A stretch of DNA of 64,000 nucleotides from Pseudalkalibacillus hwajinpoensis (GTDB lineage: Bacteria; Bacillota; Bacilli; Bacillales; Guptibacillaceae). The stretch's first letter is position 1, and every line of letters starts with the position of its first letter. Shown in pieces: positions 24,600-33,050 of the stretch. The DNA is taken from positions 2,852,001 to 2,916,000 of the forward strand of contig NZ_CP156674.1 in the NCBI RefSeq assembly GCF_039851965.1, read 5' to 3'. The notes below the pieces were generated by a model, which did not search any database, was not told the DNA's origin, and was given only the letters and a program-made list of their open reading frames with translations. Position numbers and translations under genes: made by a program.

Positions 24600-26096
24600 A
24601 TGTCAAAGAAGTTTATTCTATCACTCGATCAAGGAACAACAAGCTCTCGTGCCATCCTTTTTAATAAGAAAGGGGAAATTGTAAACGTTGCCCAAAAAGA
24701 ATTCAAGCAGCATTTTCCGAAATCAGGTTGGGTTGAACATGATGCACAGGAAATCTGGAGCTCGATTCTCTCCGTAATGGCACAGGTGCTCTCTTCAAAT
24801 TCCGGTTTGTCTGCAAAGGACATAGAAGCAATCGGGATTACAAATCAGCGTGAAACAACTGTTGTGTGGGATAAAAATACTGGAAAGCCTGTTTATAACG
24901 CAATCGTCTGGCAGTCTCGTCAAACAGCAGGGATCGTCAATGAGCTGAAAGCACAGGGGCACAGTGATATGGTGCAAGATAAAACGGGCCTATTGATTGA
25001 TGCTTATTTCTCAGGAACGAAAGTGAAATGGATTCTTGATAATGTTGATGGTGCTCGTGAGAAAGCGGAAAATGGCGATCTGCTATTCGGTACAATTGAT
25101 ACATGGCTAATCTGGAAGCTGTCTGGTGGAGAAGCCCACGTTACTGACTACACGAATGCATCACGGACAATGATGTATAACATTTATGATTTGAAATGGG
25201 ATGATGAGCTTCTTGAAATGTTAACGGTGCCAAAATCTATGCTTCCAGAAGTTCGTCCATCATCTGAAGTGTATGCTAACACAGTTGATTATCATTTCTT
25301 CGGTCAAAATGTTCCAATCGCAGGGGTTGCTGGTGACCAGCAAGCAGCATTATTTGGACAGGCCTGCTACGAAAAAGGAATGGCCAAAAACACTTACGGT
25401 ACCGGTTGCTTCATGCTGATGAATACAGGTGAAAAAGCGGTGAAGTCTGAGAATGGATTATTAACTACCATTGCGTGGGGCGTTGATGGTAAAGTGGAAT
25501 ACGCTCTTGAGGGCAGTATTTTCGTTGCCGGTTCGGCTATTCAGTGGTTACGTGACGGTCTTCGTATGTTCAATGAATCCCCTGAAAGTGAACGATATGC
25601 AGAGCGAGTTGAATCAACAGATGGGGTTTATATGGTGCCTGCATTTGTTGGGCTTGGAACGCCGTACTGGGATAGCGATGTCAAAGGCGCAGTATTCGGC
25701 TTAACACGTGGAACAAGTAAGGAACACTTTGTTCGTGCCACTCTTGAATCGCTTGCTTACCAGACGAGAGACGTCCTAGATGCGATGACGGCTGATGCAG
25801 GCATTGATTTAAAAACACTACGCGTTGACGGAGGGGTTGTAAACAATAACTTCCTAATGCAATTCCAGAGCGATATGATCGGAGTGCCAGTGGAACGTCC
25901 GATAATAAGCGAAACGACTGCTCTCGGTGCTGCTTATTTAGCGGGACTTGCTACGGGATACTGGGAGAGTCGAGAGGAAATTGAGCAACAGTGGAAATTG
26001 GATCGTTCATTCGAGCCAGAAATGGAAGCAGAACAAAAAGAAGAATTGTATGATGGTTGGAAAAAGGCAGTGCATGCCACAATGGCGTTTAAATAA
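24600..26096 (+). CDS. glpK: glycerol kinase
   Basis: 498 residues, FGGY-family kinase that phosphorylates glycerol to glycerol-3-phosphate. The N-terminal phosphate loop DQGTTSSRAI (about 9-18), NQRETTVVW, the glycerol-binding AIVWQSRQT, GTIDTWLIWKLSGG, and the C-terminal FGGY-signature part LRVDGGVVNNNFLMQFQSD are visible. His in VTDYTNASRTMMYN region corresponds to the HPr-phosphorylated loop in Bacillus GlpK (sequence ...YHFFGQNVPIAGVAGDQQAALFGQ follows), so PTS-dependent control is plausible. It ends with the terminator inside the glpD leader. Confidence 0.97.
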   Translation: MSKKFILSLDQGTTSSRAILFNKKGEIVNVAQKEFKQHFPKSGWVEHDAQEIWSSILSVMAQVLSSNSGLSAKDIEAIGITNQRETTVVWDKNTGKPVYNAIVWQSRQTAGIVNELKAQGHSDMVQDKTGLLIDAYFSGTKVKWILDNVDGAREKAENGDLLFGTIDTWLIWKLSGGEAHVTDYTNASRTMMYNIYDLKWDDELLEMLTVPKSMLPEVRPSSEVYANTVDYHFFGQNVPIAGVAGDQQAALFGQACYEKGMAKNTYGTGCFMLMNTGEKAVKSENGLLTTIAWGVDGKVEYALEGSIFVAGSAIQWLRDGLRMFNESPESERYAERVESTDGVYMVPAFVGLGTPYWDSDVKGAVFGLTRGTSKEHFVRATLESLAYQTRDVLDAMTADAGIDLKTLRVDGGVVNNNFLMQFQSDMIGVPVERPIISETTALGAAYLAGLATGYWESREEIEQQWKLDRSFEPEMEAEQKEELYDGWKKAVHATMAFK

Positions 26097-26127
26097 TCTT
26101 TAAGTGTAGGCATTCTTATAGAGATTG

Positions 26128-26136
26128 TGCTACAAT
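26128..26136 (+). promoter_or_regulatory. extended -10 promoter of glpD
   Basis: TGCTACAAT, extended -10, eight bases ahead of the conserved GTTAATAG motif of the glpD leader. No clear -35. Confidence 0.5.
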
Positions 26137-26144
26137 AGGGTTAA

Positions 26145-26232
26145 GTTAATAGTAATTTGGTCGGAGAATAGGAGAAGACCACAGCGCTCAAGCATGGGAA
26201 AGTCATGTCTTGGTGTGTTGTGGTCTTTTTTT
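26145..26232 (+). promoter_or_regulatory. GlpP-dependent antiterminator leader of glpD
   Basis: AAGACCACA (26175-26183) and TGTGGTCTT (26219-26227) with a run of T form the terminator. GTTAATAG (26145-26152) and GGAGAATAGGAG upstream repeat the glpFK leader motif with a similar gap. The loop is larger than in the glpFK leader. The rest of the 276-base gap to glpD holds only the ribosome site. Confidence 0.85.
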
Positions 26233-26372
26233 GTACTCTGTTCGGTTTTTTATGTCCGGCAACTATATGCTTAGTGAACCGTGATTAAGGGGTAAAGTAA
26301 AGAAGAGAGTTAATTTCAAAACGAAACGTTAATTTTGCAATTTTCCATACAATCTAAGGGAGTGTGATCATC

Positions 26373-28043
26373 TTGGTTAAACCATTTTCAGGATTACAAA
26401 GAGGCGTTGTACTTGATCAAATCGTATCGGAGGAACTGGATGTACTTGTTGTCGGTGGTGGGATAACAGGAGCAGGTATTTTGCTTGATTCTGCATCACG
26501 AGGAATGAATGCAGCGGTAATTGAAATGCAGGATTTCGCGGCTGGTACGTCAAGCAGGTCTACAAAGCTCGTCCACGGAGGACTTCGTTATCTGAAGAAT
26601 TTAGAGATTGGCCTTGTTGCTGAAGTAGGGAAAGAGCGTGCGATTGTCTATGAGAATGCACCGCACGTTACAACACCTGAGTGGATGCTTCTCCCAATTA
26701 TAAGAGGTGGTACCTTTGGGAAATTTTCTACCGGAGCGGGTCTTGCTCTCTATGATCGATTAGCAGGAGTTAAACGAAAAGAAAGAAGAAGTATGCTCTC
26801 CAAGAAAGAAACATTAAACAAAGAACCGCTCCTTCGTAAGAGTGATGTTAAAGGCGGAGGATATTACGTTGAGTACCGCACAGATGATGCTCGCCTTACA
26901 CTTGAAATCATGAAAGAAGCTGTTCATCGTGGAGGAAAAGCAGTTAACTATGTGAAAGCGGAGCAGCTTTTATATGAAAATGGCAAAGTAGTCGGTGTCC
27001 GTGCTAAAGACGTGATTACAGGAGAAACTCGTGAAATTCGCGCTAAAAAAGTAGTCAATGCCGCTGGTCCATGGGTAGATGAGATCCGTGAGCTAGATCA
27101 GTCAAAAAAAGGAAAGCATCTTTTCTTAACAAAAGGTGTTCACCTTGTGTTTGATCAGTCTAAATTTCCACTACAGCAGGCAGTCTACTTTGATACACCA
27201 TTCGAGGATGGAAGAATGATGTTCGCTATTCCTCGTGCTGGTAAAACGTATATTGGTACGACGGATACTAAATATTCTAAGAATCCAGTGCACCCGCAAA
27301 TGACTGTTGAAGACCGTGATTATATTGTGGATGCTGCTAATTATATGTTTCCTGGCATTAACCTTACCAAAGATGATGTGGAATCCAGCTGGTCAGGTGT
27401 ACGCCCATTGATACACGAGGAAGGGAAAGATCCATCTGAAATTTCTCGTAGAGATGAAGTTTTCCTATCTGATTCAGGGTTAATTACAATTGCAGGTGGA
27501 AAATTAACAGGCTATCGTAAAATGGCTGAAAAAGTGATTGATCTTATCGCTGATCAATTTAAAGAAGAGAAGCACGGGAAGTTTCCGGCATCTTCTACGA
27601 AAAACATGATTCTTTCTGGAGGAAATGTTGGAGGTAGTAAAGGATTTAAAGCATATGCTAAGGAACAGGTGCGTCGTGGGACAACACTTGGGTTAACCGT
27701 CAATGAAGCTGAAACTCTTGTTCATCGCTATGGATCAAACATTGAGCGGATTTACCAGATCATTGAAACGATAGGGACAGAAGCAAGTTTCCACCATTTA
27801 AGTCTTGAAGTATTCTCAACGCTTATCTATGGCATTGAAGAAGAGATGGTTGCTACACCTCTTGATTACTTCAATCGAAGAACGAGTGCGCTTTACTTCG
27901 ACATTGATTGGGTGCGTCGCTGGAAAGAGCCTGTGGTCGAATACATGGCGAAACGACTAAACTGGTCAAATGAAGTGAAAGAAGCTCATCTTCAAGATCT
28001 TGATCAGCAAATTCATGATGCAGTCGTTCCGTTGAAAGTGTAA
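26373..28043 (+). CDS. glpD: aerobic glycerol-3-phosphate dehydrogenase
   Basis: 556 residues from TTG 26373, ten bases after AAGGGAG; GTG 26364 is too close to the ribosome site. The membrane-bound flavoenzyme oxidises glycerol-3-phosphate to dihydroxyacetone phosphate and passes electrons to menaquinone. The FAD Rossmann fingerprint VGGGITGAGILLDSASRG lies near residue 27; MQDFAAGTSSRSTKLVHGGLRYL and the substrate-site ESSWSGVRPLIHEEGKDPSEISR follow; IAGGKLTGYRKMAE closes the FAD domain. It has its own GlpP-controlled leader and a strong terminator after it. Confidence 0.97.
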   Translation: MVKPFSGLQRGVVLDQIVSEELDVLVVGGGITGAGILLDSASRGMNAAVIEMQDFAAGTSSRSTKLVHGGLRYLKNLEIGLVAEVGKERAIVYENAPHVTTPEWMLLPIIRGGTFGKFSTGAGLALYDRLAGVKRKERRSMLSKKETLNKEPLLRKSDVKGGGYYVEYRTDDARLTLEIMKEAVHRGGKAVNYVKAEQLLYENGKVVGVRAKDVITGETREIRAKKVVNAAGPWVDEIRELDQSKKGKHLFLTKGVHLVFDQSKFPLQQAVYFDTPFEDGRMMFAIPRAGKTYIGTTDTKYSKNPVHPQMTVEDRDYIVDAANYMFPGINLTKDDVESSWSGVRPLIHEEGKDPSEISRRDEVFLSDSGLITIAGGKLTGYRKMAEKVIDLIADQFKEEKHGKFPASSTKNMILSGGNVGGSKGFKAYAKEQVRRGTTLGLTVNEAETLVHRYGSNIERIYQIIETIGTEASFHHLSLEVFSTLIYGIEEEMVATPLDYFNRRTSALYFDIDWVRRWKEPVVEYMAKRLNWSNEVKEAHLQDLDQQIHDAVVPLKV

Positions 28044-28060
28044 AAGAGAAGCAAATTGGG

Positions 28061-28089
28061 AGAAGCCGCTGAAGCGGCTTCTTTTTTTT
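28061..28089 (+). terminator. terminator after glpD
   Basis: AGAAGCCGC and GCGGCTTCT pair perfectly around TGAA, followed by a run of T. Confidence 0.92.
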
Positions 28090-28092
28090 AAT

Positions 28093-28116
28093 GGGGTCAG
28101 ACACGTGTCTGACCCC
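28093..28116. repeat. 24-base perfect palindrome
   Basis: GGGGTCAGACAC and GTGTCTGACCCC form a perfect 24-base palindrome directly after the glpD terminator. Similar short palindromes are, from memory, scattered in Bacillus genomes. It lies about 10 bases ahead of the hprK promoter, so an operator role is possible but unsupported. Confidence 0.85.
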
Positions 28117-28125
28117 CATTCAAAA

Positions 28126-28134
28126 TGGTACAAT
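28126..28134 (+). promoter_or_regulatory. extended -10 promoter of hprK operon
   Basis: TGGTACAAT, 56 bases ahead of hprK; -35 unclear. Confidence 0.4.
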
Positions 28135-28189
28135 AGGAAATAGTTGAAATTGAACTGTGGTTTGCGGTTCTTACATAGGAGGTTCACGA

Positions 28190-29128
28190 ATGGTTAAAGT
28201 TCGCATGAAGGATATTATTGAGAAGTTTGGTCTTGAGCTCGTGAGTGGTGAGGAAGGGATCCATCGTCCGATCACGACGAGCGACATTTCACGCCCAGGT
28301 CTTGAAATGGCGGGTTTTTTCACTTATTATCCGGCTGGTCGACTGCAATTACTTGGAAAAACAGAGATGTCATTCTTTAACGGCCTAACTGATGAGCAGA
28401 AGAAGGAGCGGATGGAGAAGCTCTGTACAGAAGAAACGCCAGGTATCATTATTTCACGAGAAATGGATGTTCCTGAAGAACTAGTTAACTCTTCAAAAGG
28501 CAATGATGTTCCTATTTTACGTTCAAATATGACAACGACTCGATTAAGCAGCCGTTTAACAAACTACCTTGAAAGCCAGCTTGCTCCAAATACGGCAATT
28601 CATGGTGTATTAGTTGATATTTACGGTGTAGGTGTTCTCATTACAGGTTCAAGTGGTGTTGGTAAAAGTGAGACGGCGCTCGAGCTCGTCAAACGAGGTC
28701 ATCGTCTAGTAGCGGATGATTCCGTTGAAATTCGTCAAGAAGCTGAAAATACCCTTGTTGGTAGTGCACCTGAATTAATTCAGCACCTTCTTGAAATACG
28801 TGGATTGGGCATCATCAACGTTATGACCCTCTTTGGTGCAGGAGCGATTCGAAATTACAAAAAAATCTCCCTCGTGATGAATCTTGAATTATGGGATTCC
28901 ACCAAAGTCTATGATCGACTTGGACTTGAGGAAGAATATATGAAAATTATTGACTCAAACATTCCAAGACTTGTGGTACCGGTTCGCCCTGGACGTAACC
29001 TTGCCATTATCATTGAAGTGGCAGCCATGAATTTCCGGTTGAAGAATATGGGAATGAATGCAGCAAAACAATTCTCTGAAAGACTAACAAGAGAAATAGA
29101 AGATGGGGATGAACACGATAGTATCTAA
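28190..29128 (+). CDS. hprK: HPr kinase/phosphorylase
   Basis: 312 residues (B. subtilis 310). It phosphorylates Ser46 of HPr and Crh with ATP or pyrophosphate when glycolytic intermediates are high, and reverses this, thereby controlling CcpA-mediated carbon repression. The Walker A loop GSSGVGKSE (about 153-161) and the HprK signature EIRGLGIINVMTLFGAGA are intact. The N-terminal domain begins MVKVRMKDIIEKFGLELVSGEEG. Ribosome site GGAGG. Leads the operon hprK-lgt-yvoD-ppaX-yvoF, as in B. subtilis. Its substrate Crh is encoded at 47922. Confidence 0.97.
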   Translation: MVKVRMKDIIEKFGLELVSGEEGIHRPITTSDISRPGLEMAGFFTYYPAGRLQLLGKTEMSFFNGLTDEQKKERMEKLCTEETPGIIISREMDVPEELVNSSKGNDVPILRSNMTTTRLSSRLTNYLESQLAPNTAIHGVLVDIYGVGVLITGSSGVGKSETALELVKRGHRLVADDSVEIRQEAENTLVGSAPELIQHLLEIRGLGIINVMTLFGAGAIRNYKKISLVMNLELWDSTKVYDRLGLEEEYMKIIDSNIPRLVVPVRPGRNLAIIIEVAAMNFRLKNMGMNAAKQFSERLTREIEDGDEHDSI

Positions 29129-29164
29129 TCTTAATTTGTTAATGGATAAAGGAGAGACAACTAC

Positions 29165-29977
29165 ATGCTAGCTTCGATACAGCCGCTTGATCGAGTCGCC
29201 CTTGAGCTTGGACCGATCTCGATTTACTGGTACGGCATTATTATTGCATTCGGCGCCTATCTCGGATTGCTTCTTGCAGTGAGAGAAACGCAGCGACAGG
29301 GGCTTCCGAAAGAAACGTTTGTTGATTTAATCCTTTGGGCTGTCCCGATTGCTATCATTTCAGCTCGTATCTATTATGTAATTTTTCAGTGGAGCTATTA
29401 CAAAGACAATCCTGGTGATATTTTTGCCATTTGGGAAGGCGGCATCGCGATCCATGGGGCGCTAATTGGTTCTGTTATAACAGGCATTGTGTTTACTAGA
29501 AAGCGAGGCATTTCTTTCTGGAAAATAGCTGATATTGCTGCACCTAGCATTCTTCTTGGTCAGGCAATTGGCCGCTGGGGGAATTTCATGAATCAGGAAG
29601 CCCATGGTGGTCCTGTTACAAGAGAGTTTCTTGAAAATTTGATGTTACCGGACTTTATTGTCAATCAGATGTATATAGAGGGAACCTATTACCACCCAAC
29701 ATTTTTGTACGAGTCACTCTGGAATATAGCAGGGGTTATCTTGTTAATTCTTTTACAAAGAACGTCTCTTAAACGGGGAGAGATCTTCCTTTCCTACGTG
29801 ATCTGGTATTCTGTCGGCCGATTCTTTATTGAAGGGCTTCGGACCGATAGCCTGATGCTTACGGAAACCCTTCGAGTAGCTCAGGTAATTTCTGTTGTGC
29901 TTGTAATATTAGCGATTACACTCATTGTCTATCGACGCATAAAAGTTAAACCAAAGCCTTATAACGAAAAAGGATAA
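29165..29977 (+). CDS. lgt: prolipoprotein diacylglyceryl transferase
   Basis: 270 residues, seven membrane spans. Transfers diacylglycerol from phosphatidylglycerol to the lipobox cysteine of prolipoproteins, such as the CccB protein encoded upstream. The signature GRWGNFMNQEAHGGPV (about 137-152) carries the essential Arg, Asn and Glu; IHGALIGSV, HPTFLYES and YSVGRFFIEGLRTD are also conserved. AAAGGAGAG precedes ATG 29165. Confidence 0.97.
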   Translation: MLASIQPLDRVALELGPISIYWYGIIIAFGAYLGLLLAVRETQRQGLPKETFVDLILWAVPIAIISARIYYVIFQWSYYKDNPGDIFAIWEGGIAIHGALIGSVITGIVFTRKRGISFWKIADIAAPSILLGQAIGRWGNFMNQEAHGGPVTREFLENLMLPDFIVNQMYIEGTYYHPTFLYESLWNIAGVILLILLQRTSLKRGEIFLSYVIWYSVGRFFIEGLRTDSLMLTETLRVAQVISVVLVILAITLIVYRRIKVKPKPYNEKG

Positions 29978-29991
29978 AAGGAGGCGATTGA

Positions 29992-30939
29992 ATGGGCACG
30001 TTACGACGGGGTTTGAAAGCGGGTTTTCAAACAACATGGGAGCTTGGGAAAATTATTTTTCCGATTACGCTTGCAGTTACCATCCTTCGCTATACTCCTG
30101 TCCTTGAATGGATTATTGGTATCATCGAACCTGTGATGAAGTGGCTGGGACTGTCAGGTGAGGCAGCCATTCCACTTGTTATCGGGAACTTTCTTAACCT
30201 GTATGCTGGTATAGGTGCGATCCTCACACTTGATCTTTCAGTAAAAGAAGTTTTTATTCTAGCCGTTATGCTATCGTTCTCACATAATTTGCTGATTGAA
30301 TCAGGAGTGGCAGCTAAAGTTGGGGTTAAGCTCTGGGTTATTCTAACTGTCAGGATTGGCCTTGCGTTTCTATCCGCATTTGTGATTAATCTCGTCTGGC
30401 ACGGCGGAAGTGAGCAGGCTGTTTATGGGCTTGTTTCAAAAACAAGTGAGGAAGTTAGCGGCTGGGGAGCTATCATTCTCCAGGGTCTTGAGAAGGCATC
30501 GTTTGGTGTCCTGCAGCTTGCACTCATCGTTATACCGCTCATGATCTTTATTCAAATTATGAAAGACTTTTCCTGGCTTCAAACGTTTTCTCGGTGGATG
30601 GCACCGGTCACAAGAAGTCTTGGGATGAAAGAGAATACATCAACAACACTTGCAGCAGGTCTTGTTTTTGGTCTAGCATATGGGGCTGGTGTCATGATTC
30701 AAGCTGTTAAAGAAGATGGCGTTGAGAAAAAAGATCTTTATTTAGCGTTTATTTTCCTTGTAGCCTGTCATGCTGTTATTGAAGATACGCTTATCTTTAT
30801 TCCACTTGGCATTCCTGTTATCTGGCTGCTTCTTGTTCGACTAGTGACGGCCATCATTCTCACGATCGTCGTCTCTATCGTCTGGAAACGACGTGAAATT
30901 AGCGCTTCAAACAGAAAGGAACCATCGTATGAACATTAA
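29992..30939 (+). CDS. yvoD: nucleoside-recognition (Gate) domain membrane protein YvoD
   Basis: 315 residues with about eight hydrophobic segments and two Gate-like blocks (GNFLNLYAGIGAI and the second half GLVFGLAYGAGVMIQAV). It matches B. subtilis YvoD in length and in its place between lgt and ppaX. Function unknown; Gate-domain proteins resemble nucleoside transporters and sporulation proteins SpmA/SpmB. Translation overlaps ppaX by 11 bases. Confidence 0.87.
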   Translation: MGTLRRGLKAGFQTTWELGKIIFPITLAVTILRYTPVLEWIIGIIEPVMKWLGLSGEAAIPLVIGNFLNLYAGIGAILTLDLSVKEVFILAVMLSFSHNLLIESGVAAKVGVKLWVILTVRIGLAFLSAFVINLVWHGGSEQAVYGLVSKTSEEVSGWGAIILQGLEKASFGVLQLALIVIPLMIFIQIMKDFSWLQTFSRWMAPVTRSLGMKENTSTTLAAGLVFGLAYGAGVMIQAVKEDGVEKKDLYLAFIFLVACHAVIEDTLIFIPLGIPVIWLLLVRLVTAIILTIVVSIVWKRREISASNRKEPSYEH

Positions 30940-31582
30940 TAATATTAATACTATTCTATTTGATTTAGACGGCACACTAATCAATACCAATGATCTCATT
31001 ATGGCTTCGTTTAAACACACGTTCGAACACTATTATCCTGGACGATATAGTGATGAAGAATTAGTTGGTTTTATTGGAGAACCGCTCTACCATACATTTG
31101 AAAAGCACGATGAAAACCTTGCAGAAGAGATGGTAGCCTTTTATCGTAAACACAACATTGAAAACCATGACAAACTTGTAACCGAGTTTGATGGGGTTTT
31201 TGAAACAGTAAAAACGTTATCGGAAAATGGCTATAAGATGGCTATTGTAACGTCTAAAATGAGAAACACAGTGGAAATGGGATTAAAACTAACACAGCTT
31301 GATCAGTTCTTCCCGGTTGTGATCACAGTAGATGAAGTAGAGAATCCGAAACCACATCCTGAACAGCTTGAAACCGCGATGAAGAAGCTAAGCGCGGTGC
31401 AGAGTGAAACCCTTATGGTAGGTGACAGTCAGTATGACATTCTTGGCGGTCAAAATGCCGGGGTAGCGACAGTTGGCGTATCCTGGACAATTAAAGGCCG
31501 TGATTTTCTATCATCCTATAAGCCTGATTATATGATTGATCATATGGCTGAGCTTCTTTCCATTGCTGGAGTAAACCAGTGA
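30929..31582 (+). CDS. ppaX: pyrophosphatase PpaX
   Basis: 217 residues (B. subtilis 216), HAD superfamily. Hydrolyses the pyrophosphate that HprK releases when it dephosphorylates HPr-Ser-P, which explains its place in the hprK operon. HAD motifs: FDLDGTLINT (nucleophile Asp about 12), VTSKMR, KPHPEQLE with the Lys, and VGDSQYDILGGQNAG. ATG 30929 follows AGAAAGGAA; an upstream start at 30893 lies inside yvoD. Confidence 0.94.
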   Translation: MNINNINTILFDLDGTLINTNDLIMASFKHTFEHYYPGRYSDEELVGFIGEPLYHTFEKHDENLAEEMVAFYRKHNIENHDKLVTEFDGVFETVKTLSENGYKMAIVTSKMRNTVEMGLKLTQLDQFFPVVITVDEVENPKPHPEQLETAMKKLSAVQSETLMVGDSQYDILGGQNAGVATVGVSWTIKGRDFLSSYKPDYMIDHMAELLSIAGVNQ

Positions 31583-32085
31583 GAAAGACGGAGCGGTATC
31601 CTGTAACTGGAAGTAATGCGCTCTGGCAAATTTACAAAACCGTTCCTTTCTGGAAGGTGGTTAAAAATTTTATCATTATTCAGGTTGCTCGTTATACGCC
31701 ATTCATTCCCGTTAAGAACTGGTTATATCAAACGTTTCTTGGCGTGAAAATTGGGGATCAGACTGCTTTTGCATTAATGGTAATGCTTGACATCATGTTT
31801 CCAGAAAAGATTTCTGTCGGTAAAAATTCGATAATTGGCTACAACACAACCATTCTTGCTCATGAATATTTAATTGATGAGTATCGGCTTGGAGATGTGG
31901 TGATCGGGGATAGGGTCATGATTGGCGCAAACAGTACGTTGCTCCCTGGCATTACGATCGGTGATGGGGCGATTGTTTCAGCAGGGACTCTTGTGCATAA
32001 AAGTGTTCCCGCTGGAGCTTTTGTTGGTGGCAATCCAATGCAGTTGATTTACACGAATGAAGAACGTGCAAAGCATGAACTATAA
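31579..32085 (+). CDS. yvoF: YvoF, hexapeptide-repeat acyltransferase
   Basis: 168 residues from GTG 31579, overlapping the ppaX stop by four bases. Left-handed beta-helix hexapeptide repeats run from about residue 65 to 155 (MVMLDIMFPEKISVGKNS, VIGDRVMIGANSTLLPGI, IGDGAIVSAGTLV, PAGAFVGGNP), typical of O-acetyltransferases of the NodL/LacA type. Substrate unknown; possibly a cell-wall or nucleotide sugar. It is the last gene of the hprK operon, ended by a shared terminator. Confidence 0.88.
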   Translation: MRKTERYPVTGSNALWQIYKTVPFWKVVKNFIIIQVARYTPFIPVKNWLYQTFLGVKIGDQTAFALMVMLDIMFPEKISVGKNSIIGYNTTILAHEYLIDEYRLGDVVIGDRVMIGANSTLLPGITIGDGAIVSAGTLVHKSVPAGAFVGGNPMQLIYTNEERAKHEL

Positions 32086-32114
32086 AACCCGTAGCCAGTA
32101 TCGGCTGCGGGTTT
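32085..32114. terminator. terminator between convergent yvoF and map
   Basis: AAACCCGTAGCC and GGCTGCGGGTTT (one G-T pair) around AGTATC or similar; T on both ends lets it serve both strands. Confidence 0.75.
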
Positions 32115-32118
32115 CGTG

Positions 32119-32874
32119 TTATTGATCTCCCTGATCTGTTAGAATAACGGGGCCATCTTTTGTAATAGCAAGTGTATGCTCGTATTGTGCTGAAGTGGAG
32201 CCATCCACTGTGCGGGCCGTCCAACCGTCTTCGTCAATCGTGCTGAATGGTCCGCCAATGTTAAGCATTGGTTCAATGGTGATAACCATTCCTTCTTTTA
32301 GACGTGTTCCTGTACCAGGTTCGCCGAAATGAGGAATCATTGGTTCTTCGTGAAGGGTCGGTCCGATGCCATGCCCTGTGAAATCGCGCACAACGCCAAA
32401 TCCTTCTGCTTCAGCATATTTCTGAATGGCGTGGCCGATATCTCCGATGCGATTACCAATCACTGCCTTCTCAATGCCAAGATAAAGTGATTTTTTTGTT
32501 GCTTCAAGTAGATGCTGTTTTTCATCTGAAATGGAGCCTACCGCATAGGTCCATGCAGAATCTGCAAGAGCGCCATTCAAGTTCACAACCATATCAATCG
32601 TGACAATATCTCCCTCTTTTAGCTTCCGGCTCCCGGGGAACCCGTGGCAGATGACATCATTTACAGACGCACACGTTGCATAAGGATAGTCCATGTATCC
32701 TTTTTGTTCAGGGGTCGCACCGTGTTCTTCAAGAAAGTACTCGACAAAATCATCAATCTGCTTCGTGGTAACGCCTGGTTTGATGATGTTGCGAAGTTCT
32801 TTATGACAGTCTGCAAGAATCTGTCCGGCTTCTTTCATTAATTGAATCTCTCGCTTTGTTTTACGGTGAATCAT
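32119..32874 (-). CDS. type I methionine aminopeptidase (YflG-like)
   Basis: 251 residues. Removes initiator methionine from nascent proteins. Metal ligands are visible: two Asp in GDIVTIDMVVNLNGALADSAWTY, His in GHGIGPTLHEEP, Glu in ITIEPML and Glu in QYEHTLAI. It resembles the second Bacillus enzyme YflG (249 residues) more than the ribosomal-cluster MapA, judged by length and the SANNPTERMINAL pattern RKTKREIQLMKEAGQIL. It is on the opposite strand to its neighbours and separates yvoF from the his operon, which are adjacent in B. subtilis. Confidence 0.92.
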   Translation of the reverse strand: MIHRKTKREIQLMKEAGQILADCHKELRNIIKPGVTTKQIDDFVEYFLEEHGATPEQKGYMDYPYATCASVNDVICHGFPGSRKLKEGDIVTIDMVVNLNGALADSAWTYAVGSISDEKQHLLEATKKSLYLGIEKAVIGNRIGDIGHAIQKYAEAEGFGVVRDFTGHGIGPTLHEEPMIPHFGEPGTGTRLKEGMVITIEPMLNIGGPFSTIDEDGWTARTVDGSTSAQYEHTLAITKDGPVILTDQGDQ

Positions 32875-33023
32875 GTTTTCGCCTACTTTCTAGGGATTGT
32901 TTAATGCTTATAAAGTTAAAGTGAAATAAATGATTAAATGGTTTAGGGGAAACACGGAATTTAATCTTAATCCGGATTTTTTATACGGTATGCTGTATAA
33001 CTTCCCTCAGTTACTGTAACAAA

Positions 33024-33046
33024 AAAGCCCGCAAATTGCAGGCTTT
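33024..33046 (-). terminator. terminator after cax, minus strand
   Basis: Read on the minus strand, AAAGCCTGC and GCGGGCTTT pair with one G-T wobble and are followed by TTT. On the plus strand the same position is an A-C mismatch, so it suits the minus strand. Confidence 0.8.
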
Positions 33047-33050
33047 GTGA

